Shown: piece after piece, positions 8,291-16,703 of the stretch
Layout of the letters: the number at the start of each line of letters is the position of its first letter
Position numbering within the stretch: the stretch's first letter is position 1
NCBI GenBank assembly: GCA_963808965.1
Contig: CAWEHU010000002.1
Location: forward strand, 1-52,585
DNA: 52,585 nucleotides
Direction of reading: 5' to 3'
From: CAWEHU01 sp963808965
Lineage (GTDB): Bacteria > Pseudomonadota > Alphaproteobacteria > Acetobacterales > Acetobacteraceae
Program-made: the position numbers and the translations under genes
The notes under the pieces: generated by a model
What the model saw: the letters and a program-made list of their open reading frames with translations, nothing else
What the model was told of the DNA's origin: nothing
Database searches by the model: none

Positions 8291-8611
8291 TTAAGCCCGA
8301 GCGTGCGCCCGTTCCCGCAGCGGCCGCATCAAATCCTGCACGATCTGACCGGCAAGCTCGAGCAGCTTCGTGCTCGCCTGGACCGTGTTGCTCACGAGAT
8401 CAACATCGAGATCCCGCTGCACTTCAGCGAAGTGCACCGGTAAGTCGGTCTGGAGCATGTTCTGCCGCTTCTCCGCCACGCTCTCGAGCGATTGCCGCAG
8501 GGCGTCGGCGTAGGCTTGCTGCCATCGCTGCAGGCCACGTCCGAGGCTCATCCAGGAATCGAACAGCGCGTGCACGTCGTCGGCCGCGCGTTCCGCAGCC
8601 TGGCGATACAC
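8291..8611 (-). CDS. Phasin-like small helical protein
   Basis: A 106-residue all-helical frame starting at GTG 8611 (VYRQAAERAADDVHALFDSW, LGRGLQRWQQAYADALRQSL). Its amphipathic repeats and length resemble phasins, the proteins that coat polyhydroxyalkanoate granules. The frame is open for about 20 more codons upstream (VIAALGGAGLLEITSRVTDV) without an ATG, so the true start is uncertain and the N-terminus may be damaged. It lies downstream of the broken esterase on the same strand and faces the patatin gene, both of families sometimes linked to storage-polyester metabolism. Family assignment is by composition and pattern only. Confidence 0.5.
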   Translation of the reverse strand: MYRQAAERAADDVHALFDSWMSLGRGLQRWQQAYADALRQSLESVAEKRQNMLQTDLPVHFAEVQRDLDVDLVSNTVQASTKLLELAGQIVQDLMRPLRERAHARA

Positions 8612-8674
8612 GTCGGTAACTCGTGAGGTGATCTCCAGCAGTCCGGCGCCGCCGAGGGCGGCAATGACGGAAAC

Positions 8675-9644
8675 CTACTTCAAGCGCTTCCTCAGCTCGC
8701 TCGCCACCTGCGTGATGGCCGTGCGAACTTCCGGGACCGTGGCGATGGGGTTGAGGAGCCCCCAGTCGTGGATCAGTCCGTTGTAGCGCACGGCCACCAC
8801 GTCGACCCCCGCTTCATTCAGCCTCCGGGCGTAGGCCTCGCCCTCGTCGCGGAGCACGTCGCTGTGCGCCGTCTGCACGAGCGCGGGCGGCAGGCCCCGA
8901 AGGGCTTCCGCGGGTGCGCGCAGCGGCGAGGCATACGTCTCGGCCCGCTGCGCCGGATCCTTCGTGTAGTTGTCCCAGAACCAGATCATCATGTTCCGGG
9001 TCAGGAAATGGCCTTCCGCGAATTCCTTGTAGGAAGCGGTATCGAAATTGGCGTCCGTCACCGGCCACAGGAGGGCCTGAAAACTGATCCCCGGCCCACC
9101 TTGATCCTTCGCCATCAGGCTGACGACGGCCGCCATGTTCCCGCCGACGCTGTTGCCGACGACGGCGAGCCTCGTCCCATCGGCGCCGATCTCGCCGCCA
9201 TGTTCGCTCACCCATTTAGTGGCGGCGTAGGCCTGATCGGATGGCGGTCGGGTAGTGCGCTTCGGGCGACGGGGTGTAGTCGGGAAACACGGCCATCGCC
9301 CCGGACTCGACGACCAGGTCTCGGACCAGGCGCTCGTGCGTGGGATAGTCGCCCAGGATCCAGCCGCCACCGTGGAAGAACATGAAGACCGGCAGGGGTC
9401 GCTCCCGGCGCCGGCAGGCCGCACGATGTGAAGCTTCAGCGGCTTACCATCATGGTCGATCGTCTTCTCTGACTTCTCAATACCCGACAGATCGACCTGC
9501 ACGCTCTTCTGCGCATCGGTCAGGACCTGACGCGCGTCCTTAGGGGGAAAGCTGCTCGATCGGCGTACCGCCGCTCGAGTTCAGGGCCTCGAGGAACTTC
9601 CTTACGCCGCTGACAACAGAGCCGTTCACGGTCGGAGCTGGCAT
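8675..9644 (-). pseudogene. HSL-family alpha/beta hydrolase (esterase), three frameshifts
   Basis: The gene starts at ATG 9644 (MPAPTVNGSVVSGVRKFLEA) behind AAAGGGATAG. The frame stops at IEQLSP and resumes after one extra T as KDARQVLTDAQKSVQVDL. It shifts again near RPAGAGSD; the oxyanion segment PVFMFFHGGGWILGDY is in another frame. It returns near TAIDQAYAATKWVSEHGG after one extra base. The rest is intact: nucleophile GNSVGGNMA, Asp in DVLRDEGEAY and His in GLIHDWGLLN, the usual catalytic triad of the hormone-sensitive-lipase family. About 320 residues when repaired, a normal length. Three independent one-base changes in under 1 kb mean decay or poor base quality. Confidence 0.85.
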
Positions 9645-9930
9645 GTTCCTATCCCTTTGCCGAGTGTGGAGGGGGAGGTGATGAGCCAGCCGACCCTTCA
9701 CCACACGTTGTGGTACGGCGTCAGACCCCGCTTTCCGGCGAGCGGACCCTCATCGGATGCCTCCCTGACAGTCTCAGACCTTTAAGGCAGATTTGAACCG
9801 CCCGCGGTTGTTGAGACACCAAGCTGAAGCCCATGCGGCCAGCGCCGCCGGTTGAAGCGTTTCTGCCGAAAAGCCCTGGCGAAATGAGCCGCCGCCACAG
9901 GATCCCGAAGGCCAGATACCGGGTGACGAA
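9645..9930. other. Intergenic, no recognisable gene
   Basis: Separates the esterase start from the IS256 remnant. A minus-strand frame (RYLAFGILWRRLISPGLF) has an insertion-sequence flavour, but I could not match it to a family. Confidence 0.35.
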
Positions 9931-10205
9931 TTGACCGGAACGAAAGATTGCCACTGGTCGAACTGCTTCAGAACGCCGGAGAAGGCGACTTCCTGCGATC
10001 CGTGGCTGAGGCGGTGCTGCAGATCCTGATGGAGACGGATGTCGAGGGGCTGGTCGGCGCCGGGCGCTACGAGCGGAACGCGGAGCGCGCCACGTGGCGG
10101 AACGGCTTTCGAGACCGCACGCTCGATACCCGCCTCGGCGCACCGCAGCTGCGCATCCCGAAGCTGCGACAAGGCTCGTATTTCCCGCCATTCCTCGGCC
10201 CCGAA
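9931..10205 (+). pseudogene. IS256 (mutator)-family transposase, N-terminal remnant
   Basis: Shows the typical start of an IS256-type transposase: ELLQNAGEGDFLRSVAEAVL, METDVEGLVGAGRYERNAER, TWRNGFRDRTLDTRLGAPQL and IPKLRQGSYFPPFLGP, where homology ends at about 10205. The first codons (ttgaccggaacgaaagattg) need two one-base corrections to read TERKIALVELLQ. The catalytic DDE core is missing, so it is a dead fragment of about 90 residues. No terminal repeat is visible. The sequence that follows is less GC-rich and of other origin. Confidence 0.8.
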
Positions 10206-10409
10206 AGATTACACCTTCCATCAAGTAGATGTCTCAAAAGTAGATAAGGCCCATTCCATTGATATTACTGGCGCGGCGCTTACGGAGTGACCCCAATTTC
10301 CATTGGGGAATACCAAAAGGCTGATTATAGGTTAAGGGTGCGCGGCTTTCCATAAACTTCCGAGAAGTGCCAGAAACGGACATGCATTTCGTGTCGCTCG
10401 GCAGGCCTT
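10206..10409. other. AT-richer patch with an unassigned C-terminal fragment
   Basis: Right after the IS256 homology ends, the plus strand reads DYTFHQVDVSKVDKAHSIDI and TGAALTE before a stop at 10290, in lower-GC sequence than its surroundings. It looks like the tail of an unrelated gene brought next to the transposase fragment. A hairpin (10292-10309) follows. I do not recognise the fragment. Confidence 0.35.
10292..10309. repeat. Perfect hairpin CCCCAAT/ATTGGGG
   Basis: CCCCAATTTCCATTGGGG: a 7-bp stem with a TTCC loop, two bases after the stop of the unassigned fragment. It could be a terminator stem or part of a mobile-element end. Confidence 0.5.
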
Positions 10410-11348
10410 TCAAGCAGACGGTCGTGGCTTCTCGCCAATCGAAGGTGGACTGGAGGGCGGCGGCTCAGTCTCGTGAAGCGCTGCGATCAAGTAGTCGACA
10501 AAGGCTCGCGCTGATGGCTTGGCGGCTCTGCCGCTGGCATAGACGGCGTTGAGCTCGACCGTTCCCGCGTCCCATTCCGGTAACAGCCGAACGAGCTCTC
10601 CTCTCTCTAATTCCCGACGGCACGCGCCGAGCGGAGTCATGACGATGCCCAATCCTTCGACGGCCGCTGCGATAGCGCCCAAGCTTGCCCTTATCGTCAA
10701 CTTGCCCTCGACTTGGAACGAGGTCGCAGTATCGCCTTTGCGAAAGGACCAGTGGCCGCTGAGGCTTGCGGGCCCCAGAATGATCGCATGCTGGGCCAAA
10801 TCCGTAGGCGTGAGAGGGGCCCCGGCCTTGTCGAGGTAAGCTCGCGACGCGGCGAGGACCCGCGGCCATGCGAGAATTCTCCGCACCGTCGCTGTCGAGT
10901 CGGAAAGAGGACCAAACCGAAGCGCGACGTCCACGCCTTCGGCCACGAGGTCTTCGCGTTGGTCTCCCATCATCAGGTCGATCCGTAGCGCCGGATGCCG
11001 GATCACGAAGTCCGAAAGCCGGGGGATGACCTGTCGCACGGCGAAGTTCGTCCCCACCCCGATCCGCAATATTCCGCGCAGCTCTCCCGTTCCGCGCGCG
11101 GCATGTTCCGCCTCGTCAAGCTCGGCGAGAACGAACTTGATACGAGCCAGGAAGTCCAAGCCAGCGTCGGTCAGCATTACTGCGCGTGTGGTCCGGACGA
11201 ACAGCGCAACACCGATTTCGCGCTCCAGCGTGGCGATCGTCCGGGACGCGGTCGATTGCGGAATGTTCAGCTCACGACCGGCCGCGGAAAAGCTTCCCTT
11301 GCGGGCGACCCGAGCGAACAGCCGCAGCGCGAAGAGGCGGTCGCTCAT
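10410..11348 (-). CDS. LysR-family transcriptional regulator
   Basis: Start taken at ATG 11348 (MSDRLFALRLFARVARKGSF); an upstream in-frame ATG at 11396 adds 16 atypical residues. It has a complete LysR helix-turn-helix (SAAGRELNIPQSTASRTIAT, LEREIGVALFVRTTRAVMLT) and an effector-binding domain (LRGILRIGVGTNFAVRQVIP through ELNAVYASGRAAKPSARAFV, DYLIAAL). About 312 residues, normal length. It reads away from the GlcG and SDR remnants that start at 11450 and 11802, and may have controlled the genes that once stood there, or the downstream DUF4331-Ohr-OsmC run (inference). Effector unknown. Confidence 0.92.
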   Translation of the reverse strand: MSDRLFALRLFARVARKGSFSAAGRELNIPQSTASRTIATLEREIGVALFVRTTRAVMLTDAGLDFLARIKFVLAELDEAEHAARGTGELRGILRIGVGTNFAVRQVIPRLSDFVIRHPALRIDLMMGDQREDLVAEGVDVALRFGPLSDSTATVRRILAWPRVLAASRAYLDKAGAPLTPTDLAQHAIILGPASLSGHWSFRKGDTATSFQVEGKLTIRASLGAIAAAVEGLGIVMTPLGACRRELERGELVRLLPEWDAGTVELNAVYASGRAAKPSARAFVDYLIAALHETEPPPSSPPSIGEKPRPSA

Positions 11349-11449
11349 AGCCAGGGTGGATAACTGAAAGCCATTTTGGCCGCCTACAGCAGTCAAATGG
11401 AAAAGTCGATCTTCCTCCGTGAAGCCGGGGCCCTCTGATGTGAGGGAAC

Positions 11450-11711
11450 GTGGACCCTGGCAGCACTTTCGGGCCGATCTTTCGGTTCGACGCCTCGAGC
11501 GCGTTCGCAGCGCTTGTAGCCAACAATCCGAACGGTGCAGCGCTCGCGACGCTGCCCGACATTGCGCCGCTCGCCGGCGGGGCCGCGATCAAGGCCGGAC
11601 ACGAAGTCATCGCTGCGGTCGGTGTCTCGGGTTCGTGGCGGCGACAAGGATGAGGACTGCGCCCAGGCCGGAGTTGCGGGCATCAAGGATGATCTTGCAA
11701 GCTCACGGTGA
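11450..11711 (+). pseudogene. GlcG/HbpS heme-binding-family remnant, frameshifted
   Basis: The frame opening at GTG 11450 gives SSAFAALVANNPNGAALATL, LPDIAPLAGGAAIKAGHEVI and AAVGVSGS, the C-terminal part of the GlcG/HbpS (DUF336) fold. After one extra T near 11634 it continues as GGDKDEDCAQAGVAGIKDDL up to the TGA at 11709. The first part of the domain is absent or very divergent; usual proteins have about 135 residues. Family members bind haem or degraded tetrapyrroles, or sit beside glycolate and diol operons. Head-to-head with the LysR gene. Confidence 0.65.
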
Positions 11712-11801
11712 ATGCGGTGAAAGATGCTATGAGGACGGACAGCGGCCAGGCTGAAGGTGAACACTGGCGCGCATTCGCAACTAAGCCAAGGAGCTGCTGC
11801 C

Positions 11802-12098
11802 ATGTCGTCCACGTCAAGCACCATCCTCATCGCCATCGAGCTTAGCACCTCGCAATGGCTGGTCGCGACGCGAACACCAAGAGCGGCGCTCGGCATCAGA
11901 GTGAATGCGGTTGCGCCCGGCGTCATTAAGACGCCGATGCATCCCGTCGAAACACACGCGCAGCTCGCCGAGCTACACCCGCTTGGCCGTATGGGCGAGA
12001 TCTCCGATATCGTCGGCGCGATCCGCTATCTTGAATCGGCCAGCTTCGTGACGGGCGAGACCATTCACGTTGATGGCGGCCAGAGCGCGGGCCACTGA
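11802..12098 (+). pseudogene. Chimera: IS110-like transposase start joined to SDR C-terminus
   Basis: ATG 11802 follows AAGGAG. The first 25 or so residues (STILIAIELSTSQWLVATRT) match the start of an IS110-type transposase. From about 11880 the frame becomes the C-terminal third of a short-chain dehydrogenase: LGIRVNAVAPGVIKTPMHPV, HPLGRMGEISDIVGAIRYLE, SFVTGETIHVDGGQ. The SDR lacks its NAD(P) site and the catalytic Ser-Tyr-Lys, so it cannot be an enzyme. Nothing else of the transposase remains. The frame across the junction is open, so a 98-residue fusion could be made. Confidence 0.72.
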
Positions 12099-12168
12099 AC
12101 CTCCGTCGCCGCCCGAGCATAACGCCGCGGTCAGACGCCGACGAAGAAGGCAGAGGAGTGAATGATCC

Positions 12169-13185
12169 ATGTCGCACCATTACTCCGGTCCCGATTTTGG
12201 CTTCCCGCACGGAGACGCGCGCCTGGACCTCACGGACTTATATGCGTTTCCCAAGCCAAGCGATGCGGACAAGTCGATCATCATCATGAATGTCCATCCT
12301 TCCGCGGTCGTGAACCCGCCCGGGGCCACCACTCGCGAGCCGTTCGGGCCCGAGGCGTTGTACGAGCTCAAGATCGACACGAACGGCGATGCGGTCGCCG
12401 ACATCGCATATCAAGTGCGCTTCTCGTCCTCTGATGACGGATCACAAACCGCGACACTGCGCCGCGTCGACGGTGCGCAAGCCGGAATGGGTGACAGCGG
12501 CCAGGTCATCATCGAAGCAGCACCTGTGTCGACGGGTCGGGACGCACGCGTGACGGAGGCCGGCGGGTACCGCTTCTTCGCGGGTTGGCGCAGCGATCCC
12601 TTCTTCTTCGACACGCGGGGAGCGTTGAACGATTTGCAGTTCACTGGCGACGACTTCTTCATCGACAAGGACGTGTGCAGCATCGTGCTGGAAATGCCCA
12701 ACTCTGCCCTCGGACCCAAACGGGTCGGCCTATGGGCGCGCACGCTGGACGGCGCGGGCGGGGTTTGGGTCCAGGCGGACCGGGGGGCGTTACCCGCGCA
12801 AGCGGTCTTTCTCGTCGGCTCGGAGAGAGATGTCTACCACGCGAGCGAGCCCGCCAACGATGCCCGTTTCATCGCTGTCTTCGCGCATGCGCTGGAGCAT
12901 GCCGGTGGGTATACGCCGGAGGAAGCAAGGCGGGTGGCGGGAACACTGCTGCCCGACATGCTATTCTACGACCCGACGCGTCCCGCGTCTTTTCCGAGCA
13001 ATGGCCGTACGCTCACCGACGATGCCGTCGACGCCTTCCTGGCAGTGCTCACAAACGGGAAGGTGACCGGGGACAAGGTCGGGCCCCACATCGATCTGCT
13101 TGCCGAGTTCCCCTATTTGGGGCCGCCGCACAACATCTCCGTGCCGAGCCATGCAACTTCGCCTATCGCGCCCGAGCTTCGCTAG
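12169..13185 (+). CDS. DUF4331-family protein
   Basis: A 338-residue protein starting MSHHYSGPDFGFPHGDARLD and LTDLYAFPKPSDADKSIIIM, the hallmark opening of DUF4331, with RFFAGWRSDPFFFDTRGALN, IVLEMPNSALG and FPYLGPPH later. It has no signal peptide, whereas many relatives are exported. Function of the family is unknown; members sit near stress and oxidoreductase genes. Here it is followed at 38 bp by Ohr, then OsmC, SDR, RidA and a SnoaL protein on the same strand, which suggests one peroxide/electrophile response operon (inference). Intact. Confidence 0.88.
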   Translation: MSHHYSGPDFGFPHGDARLDLTDLYAFPKPSDADKSIIIMNVHPSAVVNPPGATTREPFGPEALYELKIDTNGDAVADIAYQVRFSSSDDGSQTATLRRVDGAQAGMGDSGQVIIEAAPVSTGRDARVTEAGGYRFFAGWRSDPFFFDTRGALNDLQFTGDDFFIDKDVCSIVLEMPNSALGPKRVGLWARTLDGAGGVWVQADRGALPAQAVFLVGSERDVYHASEPANDARFIAVFAHALEHAGGYTPEEARRVAGTLLPDMLFYDPTRPASFPSNGRTLTDDAVDAFLAVLTNGKVTGDKVGPHIDLLAEFPYLGPPHNISVPSHATSPIAPELR

Positions 13186-13223
13186 GCGTCCAGGCGCTTG
13201 GGCTCTTCATGAAGGAGGACGTT

Positions 13224-13640
13224 ATGAACCGACTCGAGAAAGTGATGTACACTGCGAAGGCTCACACCACAGGCGGGCGCGCCGGCATGTCGCGCAGCTC
13301 CGACGGCCGCCTCGAGGTCAGGCTGTCGCGGCCCGGCAGCCCGGGCACCGGCACCAACCCGGAGCAGCTCTTCGCGGCCGGCTGGTCCGCGTGCTTCGAG
13401 TCGGCGATGGAGTTCGCCGCGCGCAACATGAGGATCACGCTGCCGGCCGATCACGCGGTCGACGCCGAGATCGATCTCGGTCCCGATGGGGGTGCGTTCA
13501 GCCTCGCGGCTCGCCTCTACGTGAGCCTGCCGGGAATGGAGCGCGCGACGGCGCAGCGCCTTGTCGAGGCGGCCCACCAGGTGTGTCCCTATTCGCGAGC
13601 AACGCACGGGAACATCGCCGTCGAAACGACGCTGGTCTGA
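13224..13640 (+). CDS. ohr: Organic hydroperoxide resistance protein (Ohr, OsmC superfamily)
   Basis: ATG 13224 has a strong AAGGAGG site; an earlier ATG (13209) is less likely. The 138-residue product starts MNRLEKVMYTAKAHTTGGRA and carries the two redox cysteines of Ohr: GWSACFESAMEF and AHQVCPYSRATHGN. These reduce organic hydroperoxides using lipoylated proteins. LSRPGSPGTGTNPEQLFAAG is also characteristic. Cytoplasmic. It sits between DUF4331 and a second OsmC-type gene. No OhrR repressor is next to it. Confidence 0.93.
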   Translation: MNRLEKVMYTAKAHTTGGRAGMSRSSDGRLEVRLSRPGSPGTGTNPEQLFAAGWSACFESAMEFAARNMRITLPADHAVDAEIDLGPDGGAFSLAARLYVSLPGMERATAQRLVEAAHQVCPYSRATHGNIAVETTLV

Positions 13641-13705
13641 GGCCGCTCCGATGAGAGCAGACAGTGACCGGCTGATACAAGCACGCAACAGCAAGGATAT
13701 GTAAC

Positions 13706-14128
13706 ATGATCCGCAAGGCGAAAGCGGTTTGGCGCGGGACCGGCCGCGCCGGTAACGGAAATCTTTCCACCAACTCCGGCGTGCTCGCCGAGACCCCGTA
13801 TTCCTTTAGAACCAGGTTCGAAAACGAGAAGGGTACCAACCCCGAAGAACTGATCGCCGCCGCCCATGCCGGCTGCTTCACCATGGCGCTTGCATTTGGG
13901 CTGCAGGGGGCTGGCTACACGCCCACAGAGCTCAACACCGAGGCGGCGGTCACGCTCGAACCTGAAGGCCAAGGGTTTCGCATCAGTCGCTCCGCTCTGA
14001 TTCTGCGCGCGAAGGTGCCGAACCTAGACGAAACCAAATTCGTCGAAATGGCGAAAGATGCCGAGAAGAACTGCCCGGTCTCAAAGGTTCTCAAGGCCGC
14101 GATCACATTGGATGCCAAGTTGATCTGA
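13706..14128 (+). CDS. OsmC-family peroxiredoxin-like protein
   Basis: A 140-residue OsmC protein: KAKAVWRGTGRAGNGNLSTN, GTNPEELIAAAHAGCFTMAL with the first redox Cys and DAEKNCPVSKVLKAAITLDA with the second. It is paralogous to the Ohr product just upstream but of the OsmC branch, so the locus carries two hydroperoxide reductases in tandem (65 bp apart). Complete length. Likely role: reduction of lipid or organic peroxides in the cytoplasm. Confidence 0.92.
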   Translation: MIRKAKAVWRGTGRAGNGNLSTNSGVLAETPYSFRTRFENEKGTNPEELIAAAHAGCFTMALAFGLQGAGYTPTELNTEAAVTLEPEGQGFRISRSALILRAKVPNLDETKFVEMAKDAEKNCPVSKVLKAAITLDAKLI

Positions 14129-14168
14129 GGCATTCTCCATTCTTGTAGATAAAAACAGGGGTTAAGCA

Positions 14169-14891
14169 ATGGCAGGCAAGGGAACCGCCATCGTAACGGG
14201 CGCCTCACAAGGCATCGGAGCCGCCGTTGTCCAGGCATTTCTAGATCGCGGTTATGACGTCGTCGCAACCTCTCGCGGTATTTCCAAGGCCAACTTCGCG
14301 CCGTCGCCGCACCTGGCGCTCGTCGACGGGGACATCGGTCAGGCAGCCACTGCCGACAATGTCGCACAAACTGCGATCGGCAAGTTCGGCTCGATCAATC
14401 ATGTCGTCAACAACGCGGGCATCTTCGCAGTCAAGTCTTTCACAGATTACAGCATCGACGAGTTTCGGCGTTTCGTCTCCACCAACCTGGAAGGGTTCAT
14501 CTTCATAACCCAACTCGCTGTCAAGCAAATGCTGTCACAGGGTACGGGCGGCAGCGTGACAAGCATTACGACGTCGTTCGTAGATAACCCCAACGCGGGT
14601 GTTCCCGCCTCAATTCCGATGATCACCAAGGGCGGACTTGATGCAGTTACACGCAGTCTCGCGATCGAATACGCGAAGAACAACATCCGTTTCAACGCGG
14701 TGGCGCCCGGCCAAGTCGACACTCCTCTCCACAAGAACAGTCCGAAGGAGCTTCTAAAGACCCTTTCGCCGATGGGTACGATCTCCGACGCGAAGGATAT
14801 CGCTGAGGCTGTCGTTTATCTGACGGAGGCCCGTCACGTCACCGGGGAGGTGCTGCACGTGGACGGCGGCGCGCACGTCGGCAAATGGTAA
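14169..14891 (+). CDS. Short-chain dehydrogenase/reductase
   Basis: A 240-residue classical SDR: cofactor loop VTGASQGIGAAVV, NNAG motif in VNNAGIFAVKSF, a Ser in SITTSFVDN and the C-terminal HVTGEVLHVDGGAHVGKW. The usual YxxxK motif is not obvious: in the expected place the sequence reads IPMITKGGLDAVTRSLAIEY, where Ile/Thr stand in for the catalytic Tyr and the Lys is kept. Either a non-canonical SDR or one with reduced activity. It overlaps the RidA gene by 7 bp, so the two were translated together. Substrate unknown. Confidence 0.87.
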   Translation: MAGKGTAIVTGASQGIGAAVVQAFLDRGYDVVATSRGISKANFAPSPHLALVDGDIGQAATADNVAQTAIGKFGSINHVVNNAGIFAVKSFTDYSIDEFRRFVSTNLEGFIFITQLAVKQMLSQGTGGSVTSITTSFVDNPNAGVPASIPMITKGGLDAVTRSLAIEYAKNNIRFNAVAPGQVDTPLHKNSPKELLKTLSPMGTISDAKDIAEAVVYLTEARHVTGEVLHVDGGAHVGKW

Positions 14892-15250
14892 CCCCCGAAG
14901 GTTCCCTCCCGGTCGGCGCCGAGCAGCGGTTGAAAGAACTTGGCATCAAGCTCCCACCGCCGCCTGAGCCGTTCGGGACATATGTGGAAGCGGTGCAGAC
15001 GGGCAATCTGCTTTTTCTGAGCGGGATCCTTCCCACGGAGGGCCACGCGGCGAAAATAATTGGGCGGGTCGGCACGGAGCTCGATGTGGAGGCGGGGCGC
15101 GACAAAGTAACACGAGTCGTCAGACTCTGTGTGTCGGTGGCTACTTCCGGAGATGTCCGCGATCAGCCGAAAGTAGCTGACACCGCTTCCGAGTTGCTGA
15201 GAGATGTTTTCGGAAAAGACAGGAGCCCTGCCGCTTGGTGTATGGCGTGA
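14885..15250 (+). pseudogene. RidA-family protein with internal deletion and broken C-terminus
   Basis: Starts inside the SDR stop (ATGGTAA). The N-terminus EQRLKELGIKLPPPPEPFGT, YVEAVQTGNLLFLSG matches the RidA (YjgF/TdcF) group, and VTRVVRLCVSVATSGDVRDQ, PKVADTASELLRDVFGKD its second half. About 20 residues that normally join GRD to the VTRVVRL helix are missing. After SPA the frame is lost by one base (RLVYGVS can be read in the next frame), and the final strand is absent. RidA proteins hydrolyse reactive enamines and imines; this copy should not fold normally. Confidence 0.78.
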
Positions 15251-15286
15251 GCGAAAGAAAGATGACTAAACACGAAGGAGAATCCT

Positions 15287-15766
15287 ATGTCCCTTCCCAC
15301 CGAAATATCAGGAAAAGAAGCGCCGGCAGGCGACGGGAGCGCGCTTGATGCACTGATCGATTTTTACCGGTCCTTCAACGCCTCCGACCTGAACGCACTC
15401 GCTGCCAACTGGGCCGATGGGGAGGCTCCGAGCATGGACAATCCGATTGGTGGTATCCGGCGAGGATGGCCTGCCATCAGGGAAGGTTACGCGAAGCTAT
15501 TTAGCGGGCCAGCGATTGTCCGCGTGGCGTTCCACGATTTCGTATCGCACGGTAACAATGACTTTCATCTCTTCGTGGGACGTGAAAAAGGCTACTGTGA
15601 AACTCCCGCTGTTCGGCTTGAGCTTCGAATTCGTACGTCTCGATGGTTCGTCAAGATGCGTGGCGTGTGGCGGCAACTCCATCACCATGGGTCTATTGAT
15701 GAACCAGCACTGCTGGCTGACTATCAGCGAGCAATTCTCGGAACGCCGCTCGGGGCGACGTCATAG
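15287..15766 (+). CDS. SnoaL-like/NTF2-fold protein
   Basis: ATG 15287 follows AAGGAG. A 159-residue protein with the NTF2-like pattern ALIDFYRSFNASDLNALAAN, a central GGIRRGWPAIREGYAKLF and a terminal VWRQLHHHGSIDEPALLADY. Proteins of this fold act as small-molecule isomerases or hydrolases, or as binding modules. No catalytic residue set can be assigned. Last intact gene of the DUF4331-Ohr-OsmC-SDR-RidA run before the IS6 element. Confidence 0.85.
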   Translation: MSLPTEISGKEAPAGDGSALDALIDFYRSFNASDLNALAANWADGEAPSMDNPIGGIRRGWPAIREGYAKLFSGPAIVRVAFHDFVSHGNNDFHLFVGREKGYCETPAVRLELRIRTSRWFVKMRGVWRQLHHHGSIDEPALLADYQRAILGTPLGATS

Positions 15767-15951
15767 CTGTGCGTTGCAAATTCCAAGGCTAATGAGACCT
15801 GTGCGCGGATACGCCAAACCCGCTGATTTCGTGCTGGTCCGCTCTCTTGCGCGATCGGGACGACAGCCTGGTTGGATCTGACCAGCTGAGTTCCCATCGA
15901 GAACGGGGGGAATGCGGTAAATCCTTCCGCCAACGCAGGCGCGCGCGCGAG

Positions 15952-15964
15952 GGTTCTGTCGCAA
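15952..15964 (+). repeat. IS6 terminal inverted repeat
   Basis: GGTTCTGTCGCAA, inverted copy at 16740-16752. Confidence 0.88.
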
Positions 15965-16006
15965 ATTTTCGGAAGAGACGCGCAAGGCCAGGCAAGGCGG
16001 ATTAAA

Positions 16007-16678
16007 TCATCCCGCGAGCGAATAGAATTGCTGCGCGGGACGCAATTTGCCCGCGGCCTTCAGCTGTCCTTTGCGGATCATGTGCATGAGCTCAATGCCC
16101 GCGAGGGTGATGGCGGCTGACCAGAAGGATTTGAACCCCAGCATCGGCCGCACCGCTCGCTTGATCGCGCGATGATCCTGCTCGACGATGTTGTTCAGGT
16201 ATTTGACTTGGCGGATTTCGATGTCCGCTTCATGCTCTTTGTTATAGCTTTCGATCGCCGCGGCGTTGGCGCCGCTCTTGTCGATCGTGATCTTCTCGGG
16301 CGCACCATGACGGCCGATCGCTTTGCGCAAAAAGCGCAGCGCCGCCCTGCGGTCGCGTCTGGCCGTTAGCAGAAAATCAACCGTGTCGCCGGCTTTGTCG
16401 ACGGCTCTGTATAAGTATTTCCACTTGCCCTTGATCCGCACATATGTCTCGTCCAGCCGCCAGCTGACGCCCACCGGACGCTTGCGACGATGAAAGGCCT
16501 GCTCCAGCAGCGGGACATACTTCAGCACCCAGCGATTGACCGTGGAATGGTCGACCTCGACGCCCCGTTCTTCCATCATCTCCTCGAGCTGACGGTAGCT
16601 GATCGGATATGCGACGTACCAGCGCACGCCCCAGAGGATGATGTCCCGCTCAAAATGGCTGCCTTTGAAATCGATCAC
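16007..16678 (-). CDS. IS6-family transposase
   Basis: Starts at GTG 16678 (VIDFKGSHFERDIILWGVRW); the frame is open further upstream, but that is outside the family's usual start. 223 residues, normal. DDE residues are visible: first Asp in SWRLDETYVRIKGKWKYLYR, second in KITIDKSGANAAAI, Glu in NNIVEQDHRAIKRAVRPMLG. C-terminus RPAQQFYSLAG. It catalyses replicative transposition by cointegrate formation, and this copy appears intact and potentially active. Confidence 0.92.
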   Translation of the reverse strand: MIDFKGSHFERDIILWGVRWYVAYPISYRQLEEMMEERGVEVDHSTVNRWVLKYVPLLEQAFHRRKRPVGVSWRLDETYVRIKGKWKYLYRAVDKAGDTVDFLLTARRDRRAALRFLRKAIGRHGAPEKITIDKSGANAAAIESYNKEHEADIEIRQVKYLNNIVEQDHRAIKRAVRPMLGFKSFWSAAITLAGIELMHMIRKGQLKAAGKLRPAQQFYSLAG

Positions 16679-16703
16679 CGTGGGCTCTCCCCCTTCAGAG
16701 GCG

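Noticed and set aside
9721..10224. Minus-strand gene opposite the IS256 remnant
   Set aside because: The frame does not resemble any protein family and the plus strand gives a clear transposase segment.
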